Part shown: piece by piece, positions 1 through 9,587 of the stretch
Layout of the letters: each line of letters opens with the position of its first letter
How positions within the stretch are numbered: position 1 is the first letter of the stretch
DNA from: Streptomyces sp. ATexAB-D23
Lineage (GTDB): Bacteria; Actinomycetota; Actinomycetes; Streptomycetales; Streptomycetaceae
Assembly: GCF_000373645.1 (NCBI RefSeq)
Contig: NZ_KB892019.1
Coordinates: 51,641 to 115,640 of the forward strand
Direction: 5' to 3'
Length of the DNA stretch: 64,000 bases
Translations under genes and position numbers: made by a program
Notes under the pieces: model-generated
Told to the model about the DNA's origin: nothing
What the model saw: the letters and a program-made list of their open reading frames with translations, nothing else
The model's database searches: none

Positions 1-817
1 CGTCGACCTCGAAGGCCGCGCAGGTCGCCGCGATCTGCCGCAACGCCTGGTCACCGAGCCGGACTTCGGGCAGCAGGGCCCGCGCGGCCACGATCCGGGC
101 CCGCAACTGGGCCTCCTCGTCGGCCCAGCGCGCCGCGAAGGCCGCCGGGTCGTCCTCGTACGCGAGGCGCCGCCGCACCACCTCCACCCGCTGGTCGGTC
201 TCCCGGGACGCGGCGACCTCGACGGTCAGCCCGAACCGGTCGAGCAACTGCGGGCGCAGTTCGCCCTCTTCGGGGTTCATCGTCCCGACGAGCAGGAACC
301 GCGCCGCATGCCGTACGGAGACACCTTCGCGCTCCACGTACGAGGCGCCCATCGCGGCCGCGTCCAGCAGCAGGTCGACCAGGTGGTCGTGGAGGAGGTT
401 GACCTCGTCCACGTACAGGATTCCGCGGTGGGCGTCGGCGAGCAGCCCCGGTTCGAAGGCCTTCACGCCCTCCGAGAGCGCCCGTTCGATGTCGAGCGCC
501 CCTACGAGCCGGTCCTCGGACGCGCCGACGGGCAGCTCCACGGTCCGCGCCGGCCGCGACACGCCGGAGACGTCCTCGTGGGGTCCGTCCGGACACGCCG
601 GGTCGGGTGAAACGGGGTCGCAGGAGAACCGGCAGCCGGGGACGACGGAGACCTGGGGCATCAGCGCCGCCAGCGCGCGCACGGCGGTCGACTTGGCGGT
701 GCCCTTCTCGCCGCGCACGAGGACTCCGCCCACCGCGGGGCTCACCGCGTTGAGCAGCAGACCGAGCCGCAGATCGTCCTGCCCGACGATGGCGGTGAAC
801 GGGTAAGGCGTACTCAT
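1..817 (-). CDS. putative cobaltochelatase / magnesium-chelatase ATPase subunit (partial)
   Basis: AAA+ ATPase of the ChlI/ChlD magnesium- and cobalt-chelatase family. It would power metal insertion during cobalamin synthesis. The window holds about the first 272 residues; the C-terminal part lies off the left edge. The protein opens MSTPYPFTAIVGQDD. A Walker A loop (GEKGTAKST) follows near residue 37, and a Walker B segment (ILYVDEVNLL) lies near residue 135, with an arginine-rich sensor region after it. The ATG shares an ATGA overlap with the stop of cobQ, so it should be translationally coupled as the third gene of the cobalamin operon. Streptomyces members are often a ChlI-ChlD fusion of more than 600 residues, which cannot be checked here. 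Confidence 0.85.
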   Translation of the reverse strand, partial: MSTPYPFTAIVGQDDLRLGLLLNAVSPAVGGVLVRGEKGTAKSTAVRALAALMPQVSVVPGCRFSCDPVSPDPACPDGPHEDVSGVSRPARTVELPVGASEDRLVGALDIERALSEGVKAFEPGLLADAHRGILYVDEVNLLHDHLVDLLLDAAAMGASYVEREGVSVRHAARFLLVGTMNPEEGELRPQLLDRFGLTVEVAASRETDQRVEVVRRRLAYEDDPAAFAARWADEEAQLRARIVAARALLPEVRLGDQALRQIAATCAAFEVD

Positions 818-2376
818 ATGCACTCCTTGGCGGGGGTTGCGGGTGCCGCGGGCGCGCCCGGCGGGATGAACGGAAGCCCGGCCGGCGCGCCCGACTCGAT
901 GAGCCGCCACAGCGCGTCGGTGTCGGCGTGTTCCTCGATCAGGTCGCCCAGGCGGTCGAGCTGTTCCTCGCGCAGCGCGGCGAAGCAGGTGTCCGGGGCG
1001 GGCACGAAGCGGCGGCCGGTGAGCCGGGCGGTCTCGGTCAGGAACCGGCGGCGGAACGCGTCGCTCTCCAGCGAGCCGTGCCAGTGGGTGCCCCACACGG
1101 CCCCGGAGCGGCAGCCGTCCAGCGGTGTGCCCCGCCCGTCCGTGAGGAACGGTTCGCCGCCGCGCACATCGGCGACGCCGTGGTGGATCTCGTACCCCTC
1201 GACCGGTGCGCCGAGCGCCTCACCGGCCGGCCGGGCGAGGGTCTTCTCGCGGTCGAACCGCACGCGTACGGGCAGCAGGCCCAGCGCGTCGACCTGCCCG
1301 GCGCGCGACTCCACCTCGTCCTCGATGTGCTCGCCGAGGATCTGGTAGCCGCCGCAGATGCCGAGCACCGGGCGGCCTTCGGCGGCGCGCCGCCGCAGCG
1401 CGTCGGCGAGGCCCCGCTCGCGCAGCCAGGCGAGCGCCTTCACGGTGCCCCGGGTGCCGGGCACGATGACGAGGTCGGCGTCGGCCAGCTCCTCGGCCCG
1501 GTCCACGAACCGCACGACGACGCCCGGTTCGGCGGCCAGCGCGTCCACATCGGTGAAGTTGGACATCAGCGGCACCGCGCACACGGCGACGCGCAGGATG
1601 TCCTCGCCGTGCGGCGGGGCGACGGCCGACTCGCGCACGGTGCCGCGCAGCGAGACCCTGAGGCCGTCCTCCTCGTCGATGCCGAGCCCGTGCGCGAAGG
1701 GCAGCACCCCGTAGGTGGGGCGGCCCGTCAGATCGCGCAGCATGTCGAGGCCCGGTTCGAGCAGCGAGACGTCGCCGCGGAACTTGTTGACCAGATAGCC
1801 CGCGATCAGCTCCTGGTCCTCGGGCGCCAGCAGCGCGGTCGTCCCGAAGAACGAGGCGAAGACCCCGCCGCGGTCGATGTCACCGACGACCACCACCGGG
1901 AAGCGCGCCGCCCGTGCGATGCCCATGTTCACGATGTCCGTGCGCCGCAGGTTGATCTCGGCCGGACTGCCCGCCCCCTCGCAGATCACCGCGTCGTACG
2001 TGCCCCGGAGCTGCTCCAGGCAGTCGACGACGGTGGACAGGAGCTTCTCCTGCCGGCCGCCGTGGTAGCCGCGGGCGCTCATCTCACCGACGGGCCGCCC
2101 CATCAGGACGACCTGGCTGGAGCGGTCGCCGCCGGGCTTGAGGAGGACCGGGTTCATCAGGGCGGTCGGCTCCACCCGGGCGGCCTGGGCCTGCATCGCC
2201 TGGGCGCGCCCGATCTCGGCGCCCTCGCGGGTGACGAAGGAGTTCAGCGACATGTTCTGCGCCTTGAACGGGGCGACCTTCACGCCCCGGCGCACCAGCC
2301 AGCGGCAGATCCCGGCAGTGACGACGCTCTTGCCCGCGTCCGACGTGGTCCCGGCGACCAGCAGTCCACCGCTCAT
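814..2376 (-). CDS. cobQ: cobyric acid synthase CobQ
   Basis: Glutamine-dependent amidase that amidates adenosylcobyrinic acid diamide to adenosylcobyric acid in cobalamin synthesis. The protein is 520 residues, normal for the family. It starts MSGGLLVAGTTSDAGKS, which contains the P-loop-like dethiobiotin-synthetase-type motif. Next comes the ATP-amidotransferase domain (AQNMSLNSFVT, EGAGSPAEINL, DIDRGGVFASFFGT). The C-terminal class I glutaminase domain has the nucleophile in VLGICGGYQILG and the His/Glu region in WGTHWHGSLE. I chose the ATG at 2376 because the reading frame continues upstream but this start makes an ATGA overlap with the cobD stop. Its own stop overlaps the chelatase start in the same way. 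Confidence 0.95.
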   Translation of the reverse strand: MSGGLLVAGTTSDAGKSVVTAGICRWLVRRGVKVAPFKAQNMSLNSFVTREGAEIGRAQAMQAQAARVEPTALMNPVLLKPGGDRSSQVVLMGRPVGEMSARGYHGGRQEKLLSTVVDCLEQLRGTYDAVICEGAGSPAEINLRRTDIVNMGIARAARFPVVVVGDIDRGGVFASFFGTTALLAPEDQELIAGYLVNKFRGDVSLLEPGLDMLRDLTGRPTYGVLPFAHGLGIDEEDGLRVSLRGTVRESAVAPPHGEDILRVAVCAVPLMSNFTDVDALAAEPGVVVRFVDRAEELADADLVIVPGTRGTVKALAWLRERGLADALRRRAAEGRPVLGICGGYQILGEHIEDEVESRAGQVDALGLLPVRVRFDREKTLARPAGEALGAPVEGYEIHHGVADVRGGEPFLTDGRGTPLDGCRSGAVWGTHWHGSLESDAFRRRFLTETARLTGRRFVPAPDTCFAALREEQLDRLGDLIEEHADTDALWRLIESGAPAGLPFIPPGAPAAPATPAKECI

Positions 2377-3386
2377 CCCGCTCTCCGTCCAGAAGTCCGT
2401 CCGGGCGCGTGGGGACCTGGGACCCGCCCCGCTCCCGAGATCCGTCGCGCGACCGCCCCCGCGCCCAGCCGGGCCGCCACGCTGACCCCGAGGGCCAGCA
2501 CGCTCACCCGGCGCGAGAGGCGCACGGCGCGCTCGATGTCGCCGGTCTCCACCGCGCGGCCGGAACCGCCGTTGAGCACCGGCCGGTGTTCGATCCGCCC
2601 GCCGTAGGCGAGGGTGCCGCCGAGCCGTACGCCGAGCGCGCCGGCGAACGAGGCCTCCACCGGGCCCGCGTTGGGGCTGGGGTGCCGGGCCGCGTCCGCC
2701 CGCCAGGCGCGTACCGCTTCGCGCGGCCGGCCCCCGGCGGCCACGGCGAGCAGGGCCGTCAGCCGGGCGCCCGGCCAGCCCGCGAGGTCGTCCAGCCGGG
2801 CCGATGCCCAGCCGTAACGCCGGTAGCGGGGCGACTTGTGGCCGACCATCGCGTCCAGCGTGTTGGCGGCGCGGAAGCCGACGAGCCCGGGGACGCCGCC
2901 CAGGGCGCCCCACACCAGGGCGCCGACCACGGCGTCGGAGGTGTTCTCGGCGACGGACTCCACGACGGCGCGGGCGATCTGCGGGGCGTCCAGGGACTGC
3001 GGGTCGCGCCCGCACAGATGGGGCAGCCGCTCCCGGGCCAGCTCGACATCGCCCGCCGCGAGGGCCGCGCCGATGGACCGCGCCTCGCGCCCCAGCGAGG
3101 TACCGCCGACGACGGACCAGGTGGCGGCGGCGGTCAGGGCGACGGACGCGGCGGGTTGGCGGCGCAGGGCGCGGGCGGCCAGCGCGGCGCTCCCGGCGGC
3201 GCCTCCGGCGCAGAGCAGGGTGTGCAGTGCGCCCCAGCCCCGGTGGTCGCGCCAGAGCCGGTGTTCGACGCCTGCCGCGGCCCGCCCGAAGGCGGCGACC
3301 GGGTGCCCCCTGCGGGGGTCACCGAGCAGCAGATCGCCGATCAGACCGGCCGTGGCGCCGTACGCGTAGATGCGATCGGCACGCAC
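2373..3386 (-). CDS. cobD: adenosylcobinamide-phosphate synthase CobD/CbiB
   Basis: Integral membrane enzyme that attaches the aminopropanol arm to adenosylcobyric acid. It has 337 residues, normal for CbiB. Family motifs include GDLLLGDPRRGHPVAAFG at the N-terminus, VVESVAENTSDAVVGALVW and RAANTLDAMVGHKSPRYRRYGWASAR. It is the first gene of a cobD-cobQ-chelatase operon with ATGA overlaps. The GTG start lies two codons after an in-frame TGA, so no longer form exists, and there is no good Shine-Dalgarno sequence at the usual distance. Translation may therefore depend on reinitiation after a short upstream frame (3390-3476). A cobalamin riboswitch lies further upstream. Confidence 0.93.
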   Translation of the reverse strand: MRADRIYAYGATAGLIGDLLLGDPRRGHPVAAFGRAAAGVEHRLWRDHRGWGALHTLLCAGGAAGSAALAARALRRQPAASVALTAAATWSVVGGTSLGREARSIGAALAAGDVELARERLPHLCGRDPQSLDAPQIARAVVESVAENTSDAVVGALVWGALGGVPGLVGFRAANTLDAMVGHKSPRYRRYGWASARLDDLAGWPGARLTALLAVAAGGRPREAVRAWRADAARHPSPNAGPVEASFAGALGVRLGGTLAYGGRIEHRPVLNGGSGRAVETGDIERAVRLSRRVSVLALGVSVAARLGAGAVARRISGAGRVPGPHAPGRTSGRRAG

Positions 3387-3389
3387 GGT

Positions 3390-3476
3390 TCAGCCGGCCG
3401 TCACGCCTCGGAGGACCTTCGTACGGGCAGCCGCCCGCGGGGGCGGCGGGGGAACGGTCGCACGGCAGCCGGGCAT
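3390..3476 (-). CDS. possible 28-codon leader ORF upstream of cobD
   Basis: An ATG with a GAGG about 10 nt upstream opens a 28-codon frame rich in proline and arginine. Its TGA is in frame with cobD and one codon before the cobD GTG. It lies between the B12 box of the riboswitch and cobD, where ribosome access would be controlled. This is an inference from position and spacing only. The frame could also be chance, since high-GC leaders often contain open frames. Confidence 0.25.
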   Translation of the reverse strand: MPGCRATVPPPPPRAAARTKVLRGVTAG

Positions 3477-3519
3477 GGCGATATGTCCTCACTCAGGGTC
3501 CGCGCCCTGGTTCGACGTG

Positions 3520-3695
3520 ACGGCGGCGAGAGTCTCCTGGCTTCCGGATCGGCGGTTTCCCCGGTCTTCCAGTCCGCCTCGGCGGGCCGTGACGTGCGGT
3601 GGTGGGGACCGCTCCCCGGTGACAGTGGCGGGACCGCGCCGGATTCGCACCGGCTTCCTCTGCTGTCGCCGTAATGGCTCCGGCAGTCCACCACG
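3520..3695 (-). promoter_or_regulatory. cobalamin (B12) riboswitch
   Basis: Read on the minus strand, this leader has the conserved cobalamin-riboswitch core: GCCGGTGCGAATCCGGC followed by GGTCCCGCCACTGT near 3615-3650. The B12 box AGCCAGGAGA lies near 3530-3540, downstream. Order and spacing fit the class. It precedes cobD by about 140 nt, so adenosylcobalamin should repress the cobD-cobQ-chelatase operon, probably by blocking translation. Boundaries are approximate. Confidence 0.93.
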
Positions 3696-3754
3696 CCCCG
3701 CGAACGCCCGTCAACTTGCTGTTGACCTGCGGCGGCGCAGTGTGCGCAGACGCA

Positions 3755-3793
3755 CATCGGGCCGGAAGCGCACGAGGTGCGTCCGGCCCGATG
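3755..3793 (-). terminator. hairpin terminator after the pit operon
   Basis: Perfect 12-bp arms (CATCGGGCCGGA and its complement) with additional inner pairing lie 17 nt past the stop of the 3810-4043 gene. No T tract follows, as is common in Streptomyces terminators. Confidence 0.6.
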
Positions 3794-3809
3794 CGAGGGG
3801 GAGGAGGTG

Positions 3810-4043
3810 TCAGGCGACGATCAGATAGATGCCGTACACGACCGCCGCCGCGCACAGCCCGAAGCAGACGTACGCGCCGGCGCGGGCCAGCAGGAGCGAG
3901 GTGCCCGCCCGGCCGCCCCGCGCGGCCGGCTCGGGCTGCTTGGAGAGGCCGACGATGCCGAGGGTGAAGAGGCCCACCAGAGCGACGGTGGTGACGAGGG
4001 AGACGCCGAAGACGGTTCCCAGGGCTGCCCAGTCGATGTTCAT
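3810..4043 (-). CDS. small membrane protein of the PiT operon
   Basis: A 77-residue protein with two predicted membrane segments, about residues 8-33 (GTVFGVSLVTTVALVGLF) and 52-75 (ARAGAYVCFGLCAAAVVY). A short basic and polar loop lies between them. It sits 50 nt downstream of the phosphate transporter on the same strand and shares its terminator, so it is probably cotranscribed. I do not recognise a named family. A role as an accessory of the transporter is inferred only from position. Confidence 0.8.
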   Translation of the reverse strand: MNIDWAALGTVFGVSLVTTVALVGLFTLGIVGLSKQPEPAARGGRAGTSLLLARAGAYVCFGLCAAAVVYGIYLIVA

Positions 4044-4093
4044 GCGGAGTGTCCTTACCGAGTACCGGAGTACCGGGATGAGTGCCGGGTCGC

Positions 4094-5365
<1,272 letters not shown>

Positions 5366-5497
5366 TTACCCAGGCAATCGTTCGACGTCATTGGCACGTG
5401 GAACGTAGGCAACTTGAGTGAACGGAAGATGAACTGAGCAGGGCGTTGCGGTGACCCCATCCGGAGCGGGCCGCTCATCCATCGAAAGGATCTTCGT

Positions 5498-6157
5498 ATG
5501 AGTGACCGGGACGCGATCGCGCAGGCATGGGAAGCGGTCGTCGCCACGGCCCGCAGAACGGCGGCCGAAGGGCTGGTCGTCGGGACCTCCGGAAACGTCT
5601 CCGCGCGGGTCGGTGACACCGTGCTCGTCACTCCCAGCGGAGTGGCCTACGAACGGCTCCGCCCCGAGGACGCGGTCGGCGTCGATCCGGAAGGCAACCA
5701 GATACTCGGCGAACTTGCCCCCACCAGCGAACTCCCCCTCCACCTCGCCGTCTACCGGAACACCGGGGCGACCGCCGTCGTGCACACCCACGCGGTGCAC
5801 GCCACCGCCGTCTCCACACTCGTCACCGAGGTCCCCACCGTCCACTACGCCGCGGCCGTCCTCGGCGGCACCGTCCGGGTCGCGCCCTACGCCAGATACG
5901 GCACCGCCGAACTGGCCGAGAACATGCTCACCGCCCTGCGCGACCGCACCGGCTGCCTGCTCGCCAACCACGGCACGGTCACCTACGGCGCCACACTCGA
6001 CGAGGCGTACGACCGCACCGCCCAGCTCGAATGGCTCTGCCGCGTCTGGCTCACCGCCGGCTCCGTCCCCGGCCGCTCCCCGGCCCTGCTCACACCGGAC
6101 CAGCTGGACGAGGTGGTGGAGGCGCTCAAGGGGTACGGGCAGCGCCGACGGGGTTGA
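5498..6157 (+). CDS. class II aldolase/adducin family protein (fuculose-phosphate-aldolase-like)
   Basis: A 219-residue protein of the L-fuculose/L-ribulose-phosphate aldolase-epimerase family. It would be a zinc enzyme cleaving or rearranging sugar phosphates. By alignment from memory with FucA, the zinc ligands are His96 and His98 in VVHTHAVH, His158 in LLANHGTV, and a catalytic Glu78 in TSELPLH. The phosphate-binding loop GTSGNVSAR is at residues 29-37. The ATG has a GAAAGGA ribosome site. The real substrate is not known; members with this context are usually annotated only to family level. A short gap separates it from the hydrolase gene. Confidence 0.85.
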   Translation: MSDRDAIAQAWEAVVATARRTAAEGLVVGTSGNVSARVGDTVLVTPSGVAYERLRPEDAVGVDPEGNQILGELAPTSELPLHLAVYRNTGATAVVHTHAVHATAVSTLVTEVPTVHYAAAVLGGTVRVAPYARYGTAELAENMLTALRDRTGCLLANHGTVTYGATLDEAYDRTAQLEWLCRVWLTAGSVPGRSPALLTPDQLDEVVEALKGYGQRRRG

Positions 6158-6229
6158 GTCCGCACCCGTCCGGCCACCGGACGGCCCTGTCCACTGGCAT
6201 CGTGCCGCCCCGGCCCCGAGACTGATGGC

Positions 6230-7357
6230 GTGCGCCCGGTAACAGCGACGGCACTGGCCGTCACCACACTCATCGGCGCCGGAGCGGCAGCGGTCGCGGT
6301 CGGCCGGTTCGCCGGCGACCGCGCCCTCAGGACACCGCCCGGACGCCCCCTGCCCGCCGACCGTGAACTCACCGTGCACGCGACAGCGGCCGGACAGATC
6401 ACCCTGACCCGGTCGCTCACCTCGCTGCGCCCCGGCGTCTACGGGCTGACCGGCAAGGACGTCCACGCCGTCGTCGGCCCCGTGATCGACCGCGCCCACC
6501 AGGCCGCCGACACCGTCGTACGCCGGCTGGAACGCGTCGACCACGGCATCCTGGCGCCCGGCGACAAGGTCCGCATGACGCCCCAGGTCTACACCGGTGA
6601 CCCGGAGACCGCGCTCGGCCTCGCCTTCCGCGAGGTGGAGATCCCCGGCGAACTCGGCGCACTGCCCGCCTGGTACGTACCGGCCCCCCGCTCCACCTGG
6701 GTCATCATCGTGCACGGCATCGGCGCCACCCGCGAACAACCCCTCAACATCATGGGCTTCCTGCACGGACAGCAGCTGCCCGTGCTCAACCTCGCCCACC
6801 GCGGCGACCCGGGCGCGCCCCGCTCCCCGGACGGCCGCGGCCACCTCGGCGAGTCCGAGTGGCGCGACCTGGACGCCGCCATCCGCTTCGCCGTCCGCAA
6901 CGGCGCCGAGCAGGTCGTCCTGCACGGTTGGTCCACCGGCGCCTCCATGGCCCTGCACGCCTGCGTCGGCTCCGCGCTCCGGGACCGGATCTGCGGCCTC
7001 GTCCTCGACTCCCCGGTGCTGGACTGGGCCACCACCCTGCGCAGCCTGGCCTCAGCCCGCGGCGTCCCCGCCGCCCTGCTGCCGCTCGCCGTGCGCGCCG
7101 CCCAGGGACAGACCGGGCTGCACGGGGCCAGGCTCCTGGACACCACCCTGCCCGCGACCCTGCACACCCCGACGCTGATCTTCCACGGTCCCGACGACAC
7201 GCTGGCCCCCTGGCTGCACTCCCGCCGGCTCGCCGCCCGCCGCCCCGAACTGATCGCGCTGCACACCGTGGCCGGGGCTCCGCATGCGTCGATGTGGAAC
7301 GCCGACCCGGCCCACTACGAAGAGACCTTGCGCCGCTTCCTCACGCCCCTGATGTGA
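6230..7357 (+). CDS. alpha/beta hydrolase, membrane-anchored or exported
   Basis: A 375-residue serine hydrolase. An N-terminal hydrophobic stretch (residues 4-27, TATALAVTTLIGAGAAAVAV) looks like a signal anchor. The hydrolase fold follows: oxyanion loop HGIGA near residue 163, nucleophile elbow HGWSTGAS near residue 237, acid in FHGPDDTLAPW near residue 323 and catalytic His in GAPHASMW near residue 350. The GTG start is the earliest reasonable one after the aldolase. The substrate cannot be told; esterase, lipase or peptidase activity are all possible. Confidence 0.82.
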   Translation: MRPVTATALAVTTLIGAGAAAVAVGRFAGDRALRTPPGRPLPADRELTVHATAAGQITLTRSLTSLRPGVYGLTGKDVHAVVGPVIDRAHQAADTVVRRLERVDHGILAPGDKVRMTPQVYTGDPETALGLAFREVEIPGELGALPAWYVPAPRSTWVIIVHGIGATREQPLNIMGFLHGQQLPVLNLAHRGDPGAPRSPDGRGHLGESEWRDLDAAIRFAVRNGAEQVVLHGWSTGASMALHACVGSALRDRICGLVLDSPVLDWATTLRSLASARGVPAALLPLAVRAAQGQTGLHGARLLDTTLPATLHTPTLIFHGPDDTLAPWLHSRRLAARRPELIALHTVAGAPHASMWNADPAHYEETLRRFLTPLM

Positions 7358-7468
7358 GGTGATGCGCCGCTTCGGCCGATTGGTCCCGGCCGGAGCGCGC
7401 TGCCTGCGGACACCGGTGCACCGGGTTCCGTTTGGGCTTTCGGGCCGACAGGGGCAAGACTGCTCCCC

Positions 7469-8854
7469 GTGACGTCCCGTACCCCGCGCGACTCCAGGCT
7501 GCGACTTGTCCGCCCGCGACCCCTCGCCACCGCTCGCAAGGCCGTGACGACCCGGCGCACCAGGCCCGCGCCGCGCCCGCCCGAGGGCACACCGCCCCGG
7601 GCGGAACTGGCCCGCCAGGCCAGGAAGGCCCTCGCCGACGCCGTGCGGATCGCCCGCTGGGCGGCCGACGGGGCGGGACCCGGCGGCCCGCCGCTGGCCG
7701 CCCAGGCCCTGGAGCACGCGGCCGCCGCGCTGGAACTGTCCCCGGCCCAGGTGCGCTCGGGCTGGGACCGGGCCCGCCTGGCCGGCCTGGTGGAACTGCA
7801 CGGCGACACCGCACGGCCCGGCTGGCGGCTGCGCGCCTGGGACCGGGACGACTCCGCGGTGCTCCGCGGCTGGGTCGCCCTCTTCGACGCCTGGTCGCTC
7901 GTCCACCCCGCGCCCCGGGACATCGAGTCCACCGCCGTCGCCGAGGCCGTCGAGGCCGTGCCCCAGGTGCTCTCGCTGCTCCAGCTCTCGGCGGGGCCGG
8001 TCACCGTGCCCGCCCTGCTCGACCTCCTCGGCCAGCGCGTCGCGGAACTCCACGAGGAGCGCTGCGAGGTGCCGTACGGCCCCCAGCCGCTGCCCGCCCC
8101 CGCCGAACCCGCGCCCACCGCCCACTCCCCGGAGCTCGTCGCCCTCCTGCTGGACTGGGCCCTGGAAGGGCTGGCCGCCGTCGGGGCGCTCACGCTCGGC
8201 GCCGGGCAGGCCACCCTGACGCCGCTCGGCAACTGGGCGGTCTGGGTCAAGCTGGAGCAGATCTGCGTCGCCGCCCAGAGCCCCGCGGGCAACATCGAGC
8301 AGGCCGCCGCCGACATGCTGCTCGGCTGCGCCCGCCTCACCCCCGGACCCGCCCGTGCCGAATACCGGGCCTGGCTGGCCGCCCGCCCGGTCGGCAGCGC
8401 CGTCGCCGAACTGCTCGGCGTCGCACGGGGCGAGGACGCGCTGCTGCGCGGACTCGCCTTCGAGGCGCTCCGCGTCGTCGGCGCCCCCGCCGAACCCGAG
8501 GTCCGGGCCGTGGCCACCGACCCGTCGCTGCGCCCCTACGCCCTGCTCTGGCTCGCCGAGTACGACGGAGCGGACCCGGAGGACGCGCAGGAGGTCCTCA
8601 GCCGCGAGGAGGCCACCTGGCTCTGGGTCGACACCGCCGCGGCCGTCGCCGACCACGGGGAGACGGGGCTCCTGGTGCGCCACCTCGACACGGCCGTGCA
8701 GGGCACCGTCCCTGCCCTGCTGGACGAGGTCCGGGCCGTCGGCCACCCGCGCACCGTCCAGGTGCTCGTCGCGCTGGCCGCGGCGCACCCCGACCCGGCG
8801 CTCGCCAAAGCGGTCCGCAAAGCGGCGTTCCAGGTGCACACCGGGGGAGCCTGA
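7469..8854 (+). CDS. uncharacterised 461-residue protein
   Basis: I do not recognise a named domain. The first roughly 50 residues are basic and proline-rich and probably disordered. The rest is strongly helical, rich in Ala, Leu and Glu, with short repeated helix pairs toward the C-terminus (VQVLVALAAAHPDPALAKAVRKAAFQV) that resemble HEAT-like repeats. There is no signal peptide and no membrane span. Codon use matches the neighbours. It starts at a GTG and ends 34 bp before the convergent VOC gene. Conservation among Streptomyces is likely but was not checked. Confidence 0.7.
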   Translation: MTSRTPRDSRLRLVRPRPLATARKAVTTRRTRPAPRPPEGTPPRAELARQARKALADAVRIARWAADGAGPGGPPLAAQALEHAAAALELSPAQVRSGWDRARLAGLVELHGDTARPGWRLRAWDRDDSAVLRGWVALFDAWSLVHPAPRDIESTAVAEAVEAVPQVLSLLQLSAGPVTVPALLDLLGQRVAELHEERCEVPYGPQPLPAPAEPAPTAHSPELVALLLDWALEGLAAVGALTLGAGQATLTPLGNWAVWVKLEQICVAAQSPAGNIEQAAADMLLGCARLTPGPARAEYRAWLAARPVGSAVAELLGVARGEDALLRGLAFEALRVVGAPAEPEVRAVATDPSLRPYALLWLAEYDGADPEDAQEVLSREEATWLWVDTAAAVADHGETGLLVRHLDTAVQGTVPALLDEVRAVGHPRTVQVLVALAAAHPDPALAKAVRKAAFQVHTGGA

Positions 8855-8888
8855 CCGCGCCGCCCGTCCCTCCGGCCCGGGGGCGGGC

Positions 8889-9302
8889 TCAGCCCGCCGC
8901 CCCCGGGGCGTACGTCCCGAAGCTCCACACGTTGCCCTCCGCGTCGCGCGCCATGTAGTCCCGGGAGCCGTAGTCCTGGTCGGTGGGCGGCATCAGGATC
9001 TCCACCCCGTGCTCCACGGCCCGCGCGTGGTGTGCGTCGACCTCGTCGACCACCACGTAGACGCCGGCCGGGCCCGCTCCCGCCATCGCCTTGGCGAAGA
9101 CCCCCTCGCGGCCCCGCGAGCCCAGCATCACCCTGCCGTTGCCGCAGGACAGCTCCGCGTGCGCCACCGAGCCGTCCTCGCCCTCGTACACCGCTTCCTC
9201 GGTGAAGCCGAAGGCTTCGGTCAGCGTCCTGATCGCGGCCTTCGCGTCGTCGTAGAGGATCGTCGGATACACCGTCGCCACGCCTGTTCCCGCGTCCGCC
9301 AT
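8889..9302 (-). CDS. VOC (glyoxalase/bleomycin-resistance) family protein
   Basis: A 137-residue single-domain protein of the vicinal-oxygen-chelate fold, closest in pattern to PhnB/glyoxalase-like members. The two beta-alpha-beta-beta-beta modules are recognisable: YPTILYDDAKAAIRTLTEAFGF and VYVVVDEVDAHHARAVEHGVEIL, ending DAEGNVWSFGTY. The usual first metal His is not obvious, so enzymatic activity is uncertain. Members serve as glyoxalases, dioxygenases or drug-binding proteins. It is transcribed convergently to 7469-8854 and divergently to the ABC-F leader. Confidence 0.8.
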   Translation of the reverse strand: MADAGTGVATVYPTILYDDAKAAIRTLTEAFGFTEEAVYEGEDGSVAHAELSCGNGRVMLGSRGREGVFAKAMAGAGPAGVYVVVDEVDAHHARAVEHGVEILMPPTDQDYGSRDYMARDAEGNVWSFGTYAPGAAG

Positions 9303-9478
9303 CGTGATCGGCCCCTTTCCGTACGCCTGTGCTCCGGGCCGCCGGAGCGCCCGGTTGTGATCTGTATCTCAGTCTGGCACCGGGCACTGACAACGTCGCC
9401 CCGGCACCGGGGCCCGGGGGTGAGCGTCGGGCGGCCCGGCCGCCCGGAGCACGCGGAAAAGTCGTTGGACACCGCCAG

Positions 9479-9484
9479 TAGACT
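9479..9484 (+). promoter_or_regulatory. -10 element for a leaderless transcript
   Basis: TAGACT (TANNNT type) ends 7 nt before the ATG at 9492. This puts the expected transcription start on or next to that ATG, the arrangement typical of Streptomyces leaderless mRNAs. No -35 at 17-18 bp fits well. Confidence 0.45.
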
Positions 9485-9491
9485 GGTCCCC

Positions 9492-9524
9492 ATGGCAATT
9501 CTCCTTGTGCGTGTGCGTGAGTAA
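9492..9524 (+). CDS. candidate 10-codon leader peptide of the ABC-F gene
   Basis: The frame encodes MAILLVRVRE and stops at TAA, 63 nt before the ABC-F start. An upstream -10 element makes it a candidate leaderless ORF. Just after the stop, ACGGCG (9524-9529) can pair either with CGCCGT (9558-9563) or, as AACGGC (9523-9528), with GCCGTT (9548-9553), so two exclusive hairpins are possible. Some ABC-F ribosome-protection genes are controlled by leader peptides and attenuators. The match here is by architecture only. Confidence 0.45.
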   Translation: MAILLVRVRE

Positions 9525-9587
9525 CGGCGTCGAGTCGTGAACCGCTAGCCGTTCCTCCGCCGTCCATTCCGCCCTGGAGTTCTTCCC

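Noticed and set aside
9465..9484. TTGGAC as -35 for the TAGACT element
   Set aside because: Only 8 bp separate the two hexamers, too short for a promoter spacer.
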